In this document: positions 42,992 through 53,759 of the stretch, piece after piece
How the letters are laid out: each line of letters opens with the position of its first letter
How positions within the stretch are numbered: position 1 is the first letter of the stretch
Assembly (NCBI GenBank): GCA_000969725.1
Contig: JXSR01S009913.1
Reading direction: 5' to 3' (one strand)
DNA: 61,380 nt
Source of the DNA: Ophiothrix spiculata
Lineage: Eukaryota; Echinodermata; Ophiuroidea; Amphilepidida; Ophiotrichidae
The notes under the pieces: generated by a model
The model's database searches: none
What the model saw: only the letters and a program-made list of their open reading frames with translations
Told to the model about the DNA's origin: nothing
Made by a program: the position numbers and the translations under genes

Positions 42992-45095
42992 TTTAGTCAA
43001 TTTATGAAAACAAAAATTATCCCCAAATAAATTGGAAAGCCAAAAACTTCTTGCATTTAGAACAGGTTTTTGTCAAATTGTTGAAATACAATTTTTGTGG
43101 TAATCCACCTCCAAAAGTTTGAAAATATATGGCAATGTTTAAACAGTTCCTGCCTGGATTTTTAATTTAAAATATTCCCTAACCAATTGATTTGAATTTC
43201 CACAATTTTTTGACATCCTATGTAACCATCAGACTCATCCTTATTACACATCAACCAATGTGATACAATCAAGTAAATAAATTAAGATTGGATCTTGGGA
43301 AATTATAGGGTTTGCATGTGAAATTCCATCATCAAGATACTGGCCATTCTCATGCAAGATATGACAAGAACCAACGCTTTTGGTGTTTGAAACAAAATAA
43401 AAATCTTTCCCATTTTGAGGGTGTAGGATCATTTCCCATGTGTATTGATTTTGTGCCAACGACAGAAATTACAGCAACATGTGAGCATGAAGAGATAAAC
43501 TAGACTCTGTACCATTTTTTACTCCGACCCAGGAATCAAATTGTAGCTTTGCCCATTATTGCAATGTTTGAATATTAAAAATCAGCTTACATTATTTGGG
43601 TCTAAGTTTTTGTACCTAAATTAGTATCTAACTGGATACTTACACTCAAAATTAATTTGCCTGCAAGTCCATGTGGATCCAAATACAAGCAATTTGAACC
43701 CATAAAGGATGATTTCATTGGCGGTATAATTATACAGTCTGGCATCTCTTCATTTACTCTATGCATACATATGTGAGACAACTTCAGAAAACCTACTATA
43801 TTCTGTCGGATGAAGTTGTTGTTTTTGCCTGCCGTACTCATTCAGTGTTACTGACGTGAAACTTACTGTGAGTGTCTACGGAATGCTCCAATATTTTAAT
43901 ATTTATTGATTTTTTCCCTTTCAATTTAGTAGAAAAACAATTTTATTTGCAATCAAAGAAAGGAGTTGAAACAAAAATTTATCTAGCTGTAGCGGTAAAT
44001 GTTGTAGACGTTGTTATTCAACTATAAGGTAGCGTTTCACATGGAACAGCCTCAACTGACCAATCAGAAGTCACGATTTAATGCTGTGACATCAGCGCAT
44101 CCAACAGAATAAGTAACTACTTGGTGACTTATGGCAAAAATTACTTGTTCTGACATTCAAATAACAATAACATTGAAATTACAATGACAGCAAAAAATAC
44201 AAAGGCACATTGTGCTAACTTTTTGGTTGCATCAATGACAAAGTATGGACGGACATTCTAACAATAAATATCAAATATAAAACTATGTTACACAGTACAT
44301 TCTTTATATTTTGAACATACTTACTTTTCTCTCTATATTTGGTTCAGGTAATGATAATGAATCTTTAGTCATACCACAAATTGCACAATCTAATGTTGTT
44401 TATACTAATTACTACTCATACACTCTTGTAGTTCTGTCGCCATTTTTTTCCCCAACACTTTGCGGTTTTGTCACTGTCACAAGTTTTGGCATCATACAGC
44501 GACAAATCTACAAAGTAAATTGAGAAAATATGGACAATTTGTACATAAAAATGTTTCATAATTAATAAGCAGTTACAAGCCAGATGGCCACAATTAAGTA
44601 CAATGAAATATTTACAACAAAATAGAGGAAAGTTTTTTCATTCTTATGTAAGTCTGAAAATGAATATATTTTGCTTACATGCTAACTATTTACTTTATTC
44701 AGACACAAAAGGCCAATGAATATTTTGTCTGGGATCTCTTAGTTTTTCTCTTCCCAGATTGCGTGAAAAAGGCATGGGAAGCACCCCGCATAATGCATGG
44801 GTCCTCATTTTATTAGATGCCAGTATGTATCACTGAAAAAATCTGAAACTTTCAAAAAATCCTGAAAAAGGGCATAAATTTTGGCAAAAAAGCTATAAGC
44901 TGAAAATTTATAAAAACGTGTAAATTTGGAGTAATAAAATCCTGAAATCAGGTTAAAACAGGAAAACTAGCATCTGTCATTATGTCTGAGAAAATATATT
45001 ATTCATTCATTGGTAAATTTGCAGGCCGCCACGACAAAAGAAATTGTAGCATATCTGATGTATACAACTAGTAATGAACTACATATATGTAGGAG
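42992..45095. other. Intergenic, nothing firmly recognised
   Basis: AT-rich. The minus-strand frame at 43244-43459 shows no domain. Near 44065-44095 CCAATCAG and GTGACATCA occur together, without other promoter evidence. Confidence 0.4.
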
Positions 45096-45545
45096 ATTAA
45101 GCTTGAACCAATGCATCGTATCGGCCATCGTATCTGGCCGATATTACACCCTATCGACAAAACATTGTATCGTTAAAATCACCTGTCTTTGCTGATGAAC
45201 TTTACCGATGTTTGGATTTAAGCCTAGCTGGGCTAGGCCACGTTTTTGATCAGCTGATGATGCACTAAAAGCCCTGGTCTAGGCCACGTTTTTGATCAGC
45301 TGATGATGCACTAAAAGCGTGGCCTAGCCCTAGTCTAGGCCACGTTTTTGATCAGCTGATGATGCACTAAAAGCGTGGCCTAGCCCTAGTCTAGGCCACA
45401 TTTGACCAGCTAGGGCTAGACCACATTTTTGATCAGCTGATGATGCACTAAAACATCGGTAACAGATATCGTATCGGCAAAGTGACAGATATAAAACATC
45501 GGCATATCGTATCGGTAAGGAAATGAGCAATCGGTTCAACCTTAT
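45096..45545. mobile_element. Inverted-repeat element with a minisatellite core
   Basis: Left TTAAGCTTGAACCAATGCAT and right GAGCAATCGGTTCAACCTTA pair imperfectly. Inside, several ATCGTATCGG motifs face each other (45115-45175 and 45455-45515). The centre is the tandem array 45231-45455. Confidence 0.7.
45231..45455 (+). repeat. Minisatellite, 45-56 bp unit, four copies
   Basis: The unit is CTAGGCCACGTTTTTGATCA followed by GCTGATGATGCACTAAAAGC, with optional GTGGCCTAGCCCTAG linker. The first two units are ~45 bp apart and the next ~56. Copies 1-3 are nearly identical, implying recent expansion. Confidence 0.9.
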
Positions 45546-47140
45546 AGGAGATGACAACTGCATGCATCCTTTTGCTGCCACGGCCACATTAGAGATAACA
45601 AATGACTACATTATTACCTAACTGTGAGGAACAGATTTTTTTTTAATACTTTTTGAAAAACGTAAATTACTAGATTGACATATTTCAACAAATGCATACA
45701 GTTGCAAAGGTTTTACAGTTAAATGAAGCAAGGACTTCAAATTTGAAATTACTTGGGTGACTCAAATAACCAGACTGCTTTACAGGTAGCACATTTTTCA
45801 AATATATATGGGCGTCATTGAAATTTCTTTCACATTATTTTTGCTTCTGTGATAATTTAAATCGGCTTACAGCAGCTAACATCTTTGGAAAAGAAAAGCA
45901 ACTTAATTATATTCAAAATTTTCTTTTTACAAAAGCCAAAATGTTCTAATTTTGGGTAAGTAACTGTTGATTTTACATGATTTTGGCAACACTGAAGAGA
46001 AACTTCTTCATAAAAATGGTCATGGTAAGTTTGGCCTGTAACACAAGTTTCCCTTTTGAACACCTAATGTAATATAAATGGGCTAATCATATTTAGTCCA
46101 AATGACCAAAACTTTCCTTTTGCATAAATTACTTAAATAGCCATGGTCCATATGCACAAAAGAGTTACACTTGGATGAAGTTTGACCTAGACTAAACATG
46201 TAAATGGCATTTCATCCTTTTATACAATAATTGAGATATACAAAATGGTAACATTCTGTACTTGCTTAAAAAATTATACAATTTTGTTTTGAAATTTGAA
46301 TCACTGATCTATTTTGAAAATTGAAAATCAGTTTTTTAATATAACAAAATTTAGCTTTAAGCTGAAACTTCAGTCCAGGTCTAACTCTTGTAACTTCTGA
46401 TTCATCAAAAGAAATCATTTCCTTTAAAAAAAAGTTAATCACACACACTGGTTTCAAATATTTGACAATTGCAAAAATACAGTCACTGTAACCTTGGTTA
46501 AAGGCTTATACCAGGAAAGTTGAGTGCTGCTTATACAATTTCTTTCTAGAAAAATACAATTTACTTTGAAACTGATCTCATTATTATTTTGGTCAAAATA
46601 AAGCCGGGTATGACCAATACACACATGCCCCAAATCAAAGTTGAATGCTTAAAAATGTCATGCTAAATATGTTAATTTCAATCATCAGGTGCCTTAGGTG
46701 GCAATCATTTAAAAAACATCTCCCACCATTAATTTTCGCTAAGTTACAAACATCACATGGCATTACAAACTTCTTTACTTGAACTTGAGTAAATAGTTTT
46801 TATATATAACAGGCAGGATAAGCATACCTTGATTTGAATTCCACTTTTTAGATTTAACCTCTGGGATTTTACCCAGTAGCTAAAGCAAGTTGGCAAGTAC
46901 TGCAAAAATAGCTGTTTTCTCTGATTTTACTCAAGTGCGTCGAAAATTCATCTATTCTGGCTATAATTCCTAATAAATGTTCGGTATAAAGAATATTTTG
47001 GTTTCGAGATATTTTATCATTCTTTAGATTGTGCAACCATTGAAGAAACTGAATCCATGCTCAAGTTCAGAAAATTGCATGTAACATTTGTGAGCATCCA
47101 TATGAAAACATCCACATCTACAACGATCTTCATAGATTTA
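45546..47140. other. Intergenic, nothing recognised
   Basis: AT-rich sequence without element ends or domains. Confidence 0.45.
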
Positions 47141-47302
47141 GAGAATAAAAGATAAGATTTATTGTTTTGCCTGTCATATATTGTCTCATAATGGATGGCG
47201 TACATTATAAAAGAATGGGTGCCCCCGAACATTACAAAAAATAATGTATGCCCATTCATTATGAGATGAAAGGCAAAACAAAAAATTTTATCTTTTATTC
47301 TC
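47141..47302. repeat. Inverted repeat, ~50-bp arms, 160 bp overall
   Basis: The left arm GAGAATAAAAGATAAGATTT..TTGTTTTGCCT and ..CATAATG pairs with right CATTATGAGATGAAAGG..CAAAACA and TTTTATCTTTTATTCTC. A related CATATTATTGTCTCATAATGG lies at 47487. Small MITE-like hairpin. Confidence 0.8.
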
Positions 47303-48040
47303 AGTCAAATATTGAGTAATTTAAAATCAAGAATAAAGTCAATTATTTGCCAAACAACGATAGACATCATTATTGGTAAAACGTACACCCCTATTCAAAC
47401 ATAAAACATTCCAATTCAAGTAAAAAAATTGTGTGTCAGATGTGTGCGTACATCTACATTGCGCCGCAATTTTCAACAAGTGGTCATATTATTGTCTCAT
47501 AATGGGTAGGCAATTATTCCTTATAGGGTAGTGAAATCAAACTCATTGACTAAGAATTATTTATAACAGATATCCCGGACTTCATATTAGATAGGTACCG
47601 TAGTAAATTGTTCCCATAATCAATTGGCAAACAGTTTCATGCGTATCAATTTCAATTCTAGTCATATATGGACAGTTGAAGGCAGAAGACACCAATAAAT
47701 CCAGGATCATCATCAATTACATTCTCAGGGAGCTATGCCAACTTCACCAGTCACAAGTATAGGCAATTAAAGGCAGAAAAAACTGAAAACACAATGATCA
47801 TCGTCATTTGTAATCTCAGAAATCAGGGTACATATTCATGAAACCTTGCTAACTCTAGTTGGTAACTAACTTTATGTCATGAACATGGGCCCTGTTTCAT
47901 CAATTTGAAGTTGGTAGACAGCTGAAGGAAGAAAAGATCAATAATTCAATGGTTATCATCGGTGTTCGTGCTATGGCCGTATTTGGCACAGGAGCCATGA
48001 AAATTGGAGTAACAGGTTTCTGAAAATTTGTCTTTAATTA

Positions 48041-48200
48041 TTAAGGGAGGTCGGAACCTCATAATCCCTAAAAATTGTTTTTATCATAACTTGAAAACTA
48101 ATAAAGTAAACTACATAAATGTATACATTTTTAGAAAGGAACTTATACAAGGAATCTATTTATACTAACATCACATTCAAATTTTAAGAACCCCCTATTT
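48041..48200 (+). mobile_element. Fragment of the TTAA (piggyBac-like) MITE family
   Basis: Starts TTAAGGGAGGTCGGAAC. It then shows AACTTGAAAACTAATAAAG and AATGTATACATTTTTAGAA, aligning with the left end of the element at 22971. No matching right end found. Confidence 0.55.
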
Positions 48201-49077
48201 AGAAACTCACCAAAAACGAGTTATTATGCCAAACATTTTTGAACAAGCCTAGAAAAAGTATTATTGGGTAAAAATCTTCCAAAATAGGCAAACATCATCT
48301 AAATTAATGCGCTTTTGTACTCAGAGCTTTGAGTTTTCCCCCTGCTCAGTTTTGGTTTTCGTAAGTTCAGTATCACACACAAGATTGCAAGTGTCGACAT
48401 TCTCCGTGTTTTCTTAAGAAGATCAGTGAAAGTGATGAAAGAAGATAAATTTTCAGAAGATTTGTTTAATTTCTTTCCTAGTGGAATCACAGGTACGACA
48501 CTTGTGGGATGATACCCAAGAATTTGCAAGCCCCGCAACTTGTACCTCCCACTAGATCAGAAAAAATGTAAACAGATTGGCCAGAGGCAGAAACATGGCG
48601 GATGGAGTTCAGATCCAGACAGTCAAGGCATTGTTGTGGAAGAAGTGGTAGAAGAAACAAAGCTTCGCAATGGACATATCTACAGCATACATTATAAGAA
48701 TTTGTATTTAATCACAATTACAAATAATAAAATTTAAATTTAAATCTAATTTGAATTTAATATTATTTAAAAATACAATGATTTCACTTTCCCTCATTTT
48801 AAATTCAAACAGTTTGATTATAGGCTATTCTAAAAATATAATATTGCAAGAGACGATCGCCGCATCATTGCCAAATTCGGCAACTTTGTTTTGGTTACCT
48901 AAATTTTCACTCACGGTTCTAGGCATTTAAATCCTTTAAAAACTTTCAGAGAGGTTTGATTTGTTAAATAAAACTCTCACTTTCACTCTTTTTATTGTTT
49001 CAGAGTAGATGTCTCCATTTTGGAGATATTTTTGGCTTAATTTAACTATTTCTTTACCTAAAGCATCTCAGTATCTA
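48201..49077. other. Intergenic with an unassigned open stretch
   Basis: A plus-strand frame at 48540-48737 includes SDPDSQGIVVEEVVEETKLR, which reads like protein but has no recognised domain or splice context. Downstream is very AT-rich. Confidence 0.35.
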
Positions 49078-49573
49078 GGGCCGTATTCATAAAGCACACT
49101 TAAGTGCAACTTTTTTAAGAGTTTCCCTTAAATCTGCTGAATTTTAAGACAAACTCTTAGAGTTACACTTAAATGAACAAATATTTAAGGGAATCCCTTT
49201 ACTCCTATGATTTTAAGGGCAACTTTTAAGGGGACCTTGGAGCACCCTTAAGAGTTGCCCTTAAGTTACATGGATATTCTATAGCATATATTTCACAAGA
49301 TATTCTTTTTCATACAAGAAAACACATCCAGTGTGACTAAAGAGAGTCAGTTTATTCATTGGAAGTATTTTTCACAAATTATAGTAAGCATTTTTGCACT
49401 TAAAATTACATTTAAAAAGAACAAAAATGACACACTGCAATAAAGCTGAAATTGAGCTTTGAAGTTAAGGGAATCACTTAAGTGTAAGTGACCCACTTAA
49501 GTGTTTCACTTACACTTACACTTAAGTGTAAAAGTTGCACTTAAGTGTAAGGGAGTTTTATGAATACGGCCCC
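49078..49573. mobile_element. MITE, GGGCCGTATTCATAAA termini, rich in CACTTAAGTG
   Basis: Left GGGCCGTATTCATAAAGCAC and right GGAGTTTTATGAATACGGCC. The self-complementary CACTTAAGTG/ACACTTAAGTGT motif recurs many times near both ends, so each arm can also fold alone. About 495 bp. Confidence 0.85.
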
Positions 49574-50033
49574 TGGGCTCTATTTCATAAAGATTTAAGA
49601 ATGTTCCTAAGTTGGTCTGCAGAACAATAATCATTTATAAATCCACAAATATCTTAGACTTTGATACAATGAGTTCCATTTCCTGAAGCAACTTTGGATG
49701 TTAAATGTTAAATTATTATCAGTTGATGTAATTCCTATTCCAATGTTGTTAAGAAAATTTAAAACGAAACAGAAAAGTTCCTATCTTTATTCAAAATGTT
49801 CTAAACTTTAGGTCTGATCTTAATTTGACTTTATTAGGTCAAAGGTCAATTACCCACAACTTTATCTATATAGAACAAAGGCAGAAATATTATGATTACT
49901 AAAATATATTGGCCTTTAGTTGTGAAGTTTGATCACTTCCAAGTTGAAAATGTTCAACATTTTCTTGCTCTGAAGTAACTTTAGAAAATTGTACTTAAGA
50001 ATATTTTTAAATAGCTTTATGAAATAGAGCCCA
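49574..50033. mobile_element. MITE, TGGGCTCTATTTCATAAAG termini, directly adjoining the previous one
   Basis: Left CTGGGCTCTATTTCATAAAG and right CTTTATGAAATAGAGCCCAG are perfect inverted repeats. It continues through ATTTAAGAATGTTCCTAAGT and TACTTAAGAATATTTTTAAA. The tips resemble those of the neighbour (TATT(T)CATAAAG). Confidence 0.9.
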
Positions 50034-50039
50034 GGTATT

Positions 50040-50770
50040 TATTCTTCCAAAGGGATTTCTTGTTGTGAAAGATGAACATTCAGGGGAGGGAAGGGGCCCA
50101 AAAGGATGAACTTGTGACATCATAACTTTTAGCCAATCAGAAGGCTCTATTTGTGGTCCCTCATTTGCACCTTATTTGCATGGGCCCAATTAAAAGCCCC
50201 TATTTTGGTCCTAATTAGGGGGGTGGGGCCCTGAGTATCCAATCAGGGGGGTGCATTCCAGGGGGAAGGGAAAAAAAGTTAAGAGGGGTGCCCACTTGAT
50301 TGAGGAGTTGGTCAAAACTGGCAGGGTATTTCGCAAGTGCTAAATTTGCTGAAGATACAAGATCAAGAAGACTTTTATTCCTTAGTGGAGAAGCAGAGGG
50401 TGATTTAAGCCCTTCCCATAACACACAGCAACATACCAGTAGACCCCATGGAATGTTAACCAAGGTCACTCCACTACTGCATTCATTTGTATGGTAAACA
50501 GTTTGAATTTACTCTATTAAATTCAAACTGTTTTTTGGGAATGAAAAACTCTGTCCAACTCAGGTTTGTTTGCATTGATATCAAGCTGTGATTATCCTCT
50601 TTCTGAAGGTCCTTTTCATTCACAGTTGGACAAACTAATAAATTTTCTATAGCAAGTTTTCCATCAGTAGTTTTACATATAAGTCTATGCAGTGTGTTCA
50701 CTCAGTGAGCTGTTTGTAAGCTGTGGAAGAGACTGTTTGAATTGTATGATGGGAAGGGCTTAAATCAACT
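50040..50770. other. Gypsy-leader-like sequence, promoter-like motifs and a perfect hairpin
   Basis: 50228-50375 aligns with 57628-57752, the stretch just before the zinc-finger frame of the Gypsy fossil. Both share GGGGGTGCAT, AGGGGGAAGGG, a (T)GATTGAG.A.TTG motif, GCAGGGTATTT/GCAGGGAATTT and CAAGATCAA. Just upstream are TGACATCA, two CCAAT boxes (50129, 50240) and the octamer ATTTGCAT (50173-50180). Probably an LTR/leader fossil. Confidence 0.45.
50496..50533. repeat. Perfect 16-bp hairpin with 6-nt loop
   Basis: AAACAGTTTGAATTTA, loop CTCTAT, TAAATTCAAACTGTTT, then a T run. It lies between inverted copies of TTTAAGCCCTTCCCAT (about 50405 and 50748), so it may be the centre of a ~370-bp palindromic element. 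Confidence 0.85.
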
Positions 50771-51731
50771 TCTGGTGGAGAAGCAGGTATGATGTAGTGA
50801 AGAATATATTTTCGTGAATTTTTATTGGAAGCCATCATTTGGGGAAATTTCTCCTCAAATGATGACTTTCCAGCAAAATTTATTGTCGCATCTTTGATGC
50901 AACAATTGTAATGTAAGATCGTGCATCAATGACTAGGCAATTTTGTTAGGATTTTAAGCAGAACAGTCTATTTGTAAAGAATGTTTTATCTAACTTGTTC
51001 CTTACCTTTCTGATTCCTGTTCCCATATTCTTGGCTGTTACGTAAAGAATGACTTGTTTTTGAATCGAGGGTTTTTAACATGACAGATATGGAAATTTGA
51101 AGAATTGTAAAATGAACAAAATGTCCAGAAATACTATTTCAATATAAGAAACGGTATATTGAAATTAGTGCTATACTTTGTGAAGGTTAGTCTTAGTAGG
51201 TTCTCCTCTCGTAATTGAAATCAGTTAACGCCCTGACATTATTAAAATGATCAAATATAATATATTTTCAGTGCAGTGCAAAGCTATTTTCTTAAGATGA
51301 TCTTTGGGAAACAAGGGATTATTTGACATCTTTTCACTTAAAGGAATATTTCATATTTCATATTTATTGACTTTTATACATGATCCTGGTCTTAAGTGAT
51401 CCGCTAGTCGTCTAAGACCGTTATGAATTTATTCTAAATGGCCCTTTTTGATACGATAACTCGGTCTTTCTTGCAATATTGAAAGTTGAATCATTTTTGC
51501 TGGATGTCATCGTATCATCAACCTTATTGCTTTGCTGAATAATTTGAATGCAAAACTTTTATCTTGATTCTCCACTACAAGGACTACCACTGTTTTCTGC
51601 TGGACATTGATTGAAATTTTAAACAAATTTTGTACCTTGGAATTTTTATTATGGACTTTGCCGAATTGTGTGAATTTTTGCTGAACTGTGAACTAAATTT
51701 TTATAGACCACCAACAATGCTGAATGGAGTT
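50771..51731. other. Intergenic, nothing recognised
   Basis: Only a local inverted pair GCCATCATTTGGGGAAATTT / CAAATGATGACTTTCC near 50831-50872. No domains. Confidence 0.45.
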
Positions 51732-51943
51732 GCTTACTATAAAAATTGATCTATTGGTACATTACAATATGATTCAAAATGGTTTACCAGAAATCACAAA
51801 TGCATTTAATCAATATATGCAAGGGGTGGATGGGTCTTGATTAGCTTGCAACATATAAACGGTAAATGCATTGCAGTCATGAGTGGTGTGTGAAAATTTT
51901 CAACTATATCCTGTAAATTTCACTGACCAATGCTAGAATTCTT
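51732..51943 (+). repeat. 212-bp direct repeat, copy 1
   Basis: From GCTTACTATAAAAATTGATC to CAATGCTAGAATTCTT. Differs from the copy at 52319-52530 at only about three positions. No inverted ends, no poly(A). Confidence 0.95.
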
Positions 51944-52214
51944 CTAGAAAAGCAAACCTAAGTTACTTGAAAGAGGTTTTTCTACTGCATTCACCTTTTC
52001 TACATAAATAACATTGTCCCCAGTTGTGTCCGGGATGTCTGACAATTGGCACCCCAGCAACATTTTTTCAGCGCCACCCCAATAACAGTCGGGAGGTCAT
52101 TTCACTTGTGCCGATGTTGTCTGTGTGCATGTGGATCAAGGGATGCCTTTCGCTGTCGTCATTTTTAACCTTTCTTTGTCATTAAGTATAGATTTTCTAT
52201 TTTATTATTTTGTT

Positions 52215-53052
52215 ATCTGTTAAGTCTTTGTGGCTACCTTTGGTAGTGCAAGCATGGGTAATTCAGATATTTGTGTTTTAATTTTAGGACATTCCTTTTT
52301 AGACGTTCTTAATGTAAAGCTTACTATAAAAATTGATCTATTGGTACATTACAATATGATTCAAAATTGTTTACCAGAAATCACAACTGCATATAATCAA
52401 TATATGCAAGGGGTGGATGGGTCTTGATTAGCTTGCAACATATAAACGGTAAATGCATTGCAGTCATGAGTGGTGTGTGAAAATTTTCAACTATATCCTG
52501 TAAATTTCACTGACCAATGCTAGAATTCTTTATTGATGGTATGCATTTGTCCTATGTATGTGAAGGGGGGAGAACATTGCCAAAAGTACAACAAAGGGAT
52601 ATGCCTGATATTAGGAAAGTCTCCCCCATATTATTATTTTAGAAATTGGAAGCAACAATTTGTGTTGTCCATATCTGTGTGTTAGTAATTTTGTTAGTGA
52701 AATTGTTTCTTTTTAATTGTGATGATCTGTATGTTACGTTTTCGTCTTTACGTTTTATTGTTGTTTGTGAAGTGTTGTCGAGAGTGAGAGGGATGTATCC
52801 GTTACCCGTTTCTGTGTATAATGATTTAGTTTGTAAATACAATTCTCAGTTAAAAGAAACATTGGAAAGACGAGATGGTACTAGACCCCTGTGAAACTGT
52901 GGAGACACAGGGTTTGCAAAAAAACATTCAGCTTTCTCTATTGCCGGATGGTATCCATCCAAACAATGTTGGCCTCGATAAGCTCTATAGGAGCTATCGA
53001 GGGGCAATATTGTATGCCATCCAGCAAAAAGCTTTTAAAAACTTTCGTTGAT
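52215..53052 (+). pseudogene. SGNH/GDSL-hydrolase-like fossil, probably from a transposable element
   Basis: Blocks in the order expected for SGNH hydrolases: an ILGHSF motif (nucleophile block) near 52278, a CEGGRTLPKVQQRDMPDIRK stretch near 52557 and a C-terminal LPDGIHPNNVGLDKLYRS block (Asp/His of block V) near 52941. SGNH esterase domains of this type are carried by several retroelement groups (for example Ngaro-like tyrosine-recombinase elements and some CR1-like LINEs). No polymerase is visible alongside, so the parent family is uncertain. It is broken, with several breaks, and interrupted by the 212-bp repeat. Confidence 0.7.
52319..52530 (+). repeat. 212-bp direct repeat, copy 2, inside the SGNH-like fossil
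   Basis: Nearly identical to 51732-51943 with the same boundaries. It separates two blocks of the SGNH-like remnant, so this is the inserted copy. The high identity implies a young event. Confidence 0.9.
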
Positions 53053-53759
53053 TTATGTAATTTTTTTTTAAATTGCAATGTACCTTTCACTTAGCATGGT
53101 ACTAATAGTTTCCATTTTTATCTATTGTATTTCAGATTCAGTTTACATTTTTATTGCCACATGCTTCTCATTTCAACAAAATAAATATTAATAATTTTCA
53201 ATATTTTCTTGGATTAATTAAATTTCATTATTTTGAAATTTAAGAACAAATGTTTTTGGCTTGATGGTTTTAAAATCATGTGTATTAATTTTGATACCTC
53301 TATTGGTCAGTTACTGTTCATTTATAGTTGATGTTGTCTTTAATACCTGTATTGTTTTTCCGTGTAATTAATTTGGATGTCTAATATCAGGGGGCCCATG
53401 CAAAGAGCATATGTCAGGAACTATATCCGGGCAAACATGGGGGACCATGTGCCCAATTCACCTAGATACTGGCATATGAAACAGGCACATGAGGGGCAGC
53501 ATGAGATCACCTGCAAAGATCATTATTGTGGTTATTGCAGGCTGTCGGTACATCCATTTTCTGTAACATAACTTTGTAAATCTGTTTGCTTCATTGAAGT
53601 ACAATATTTGAAATCTTTGTTCGACATCTACCGTATTCAATCATGTTATGACATACAATCTTGTTTACAGGCTTCTTTTGCTCAATCGATGATCTTTTTA
53701 GGAAACTTCATCCTTCATGATAGACATCGTTTTTATATCAAGTCTACGATCAATTTCTT
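53053..53759. other. Between fossils, nothing firm
   Basis: AT-rich. A frame at 53377-53571 reads protein-like but without domain. Confidence 0.4.

Noticed and set aside
43244-43459. 71-codon minus-strand frame
   Set aside because: No domain, no convincing splice sites; overlapping frame on the other strand.
44060-44095. CCAATCAG and GTGACATCA as a promoter
   Set aside because: Two short motifs only, with no gene start nearby.
45231-45455. Array of regularly spaced repeats resembling a CRISPR
   Set aside because: The organism is eukaryotic, the units are contiguous without unique spacers, and they lie in an inverted-repeat element. It is a minisatellite.
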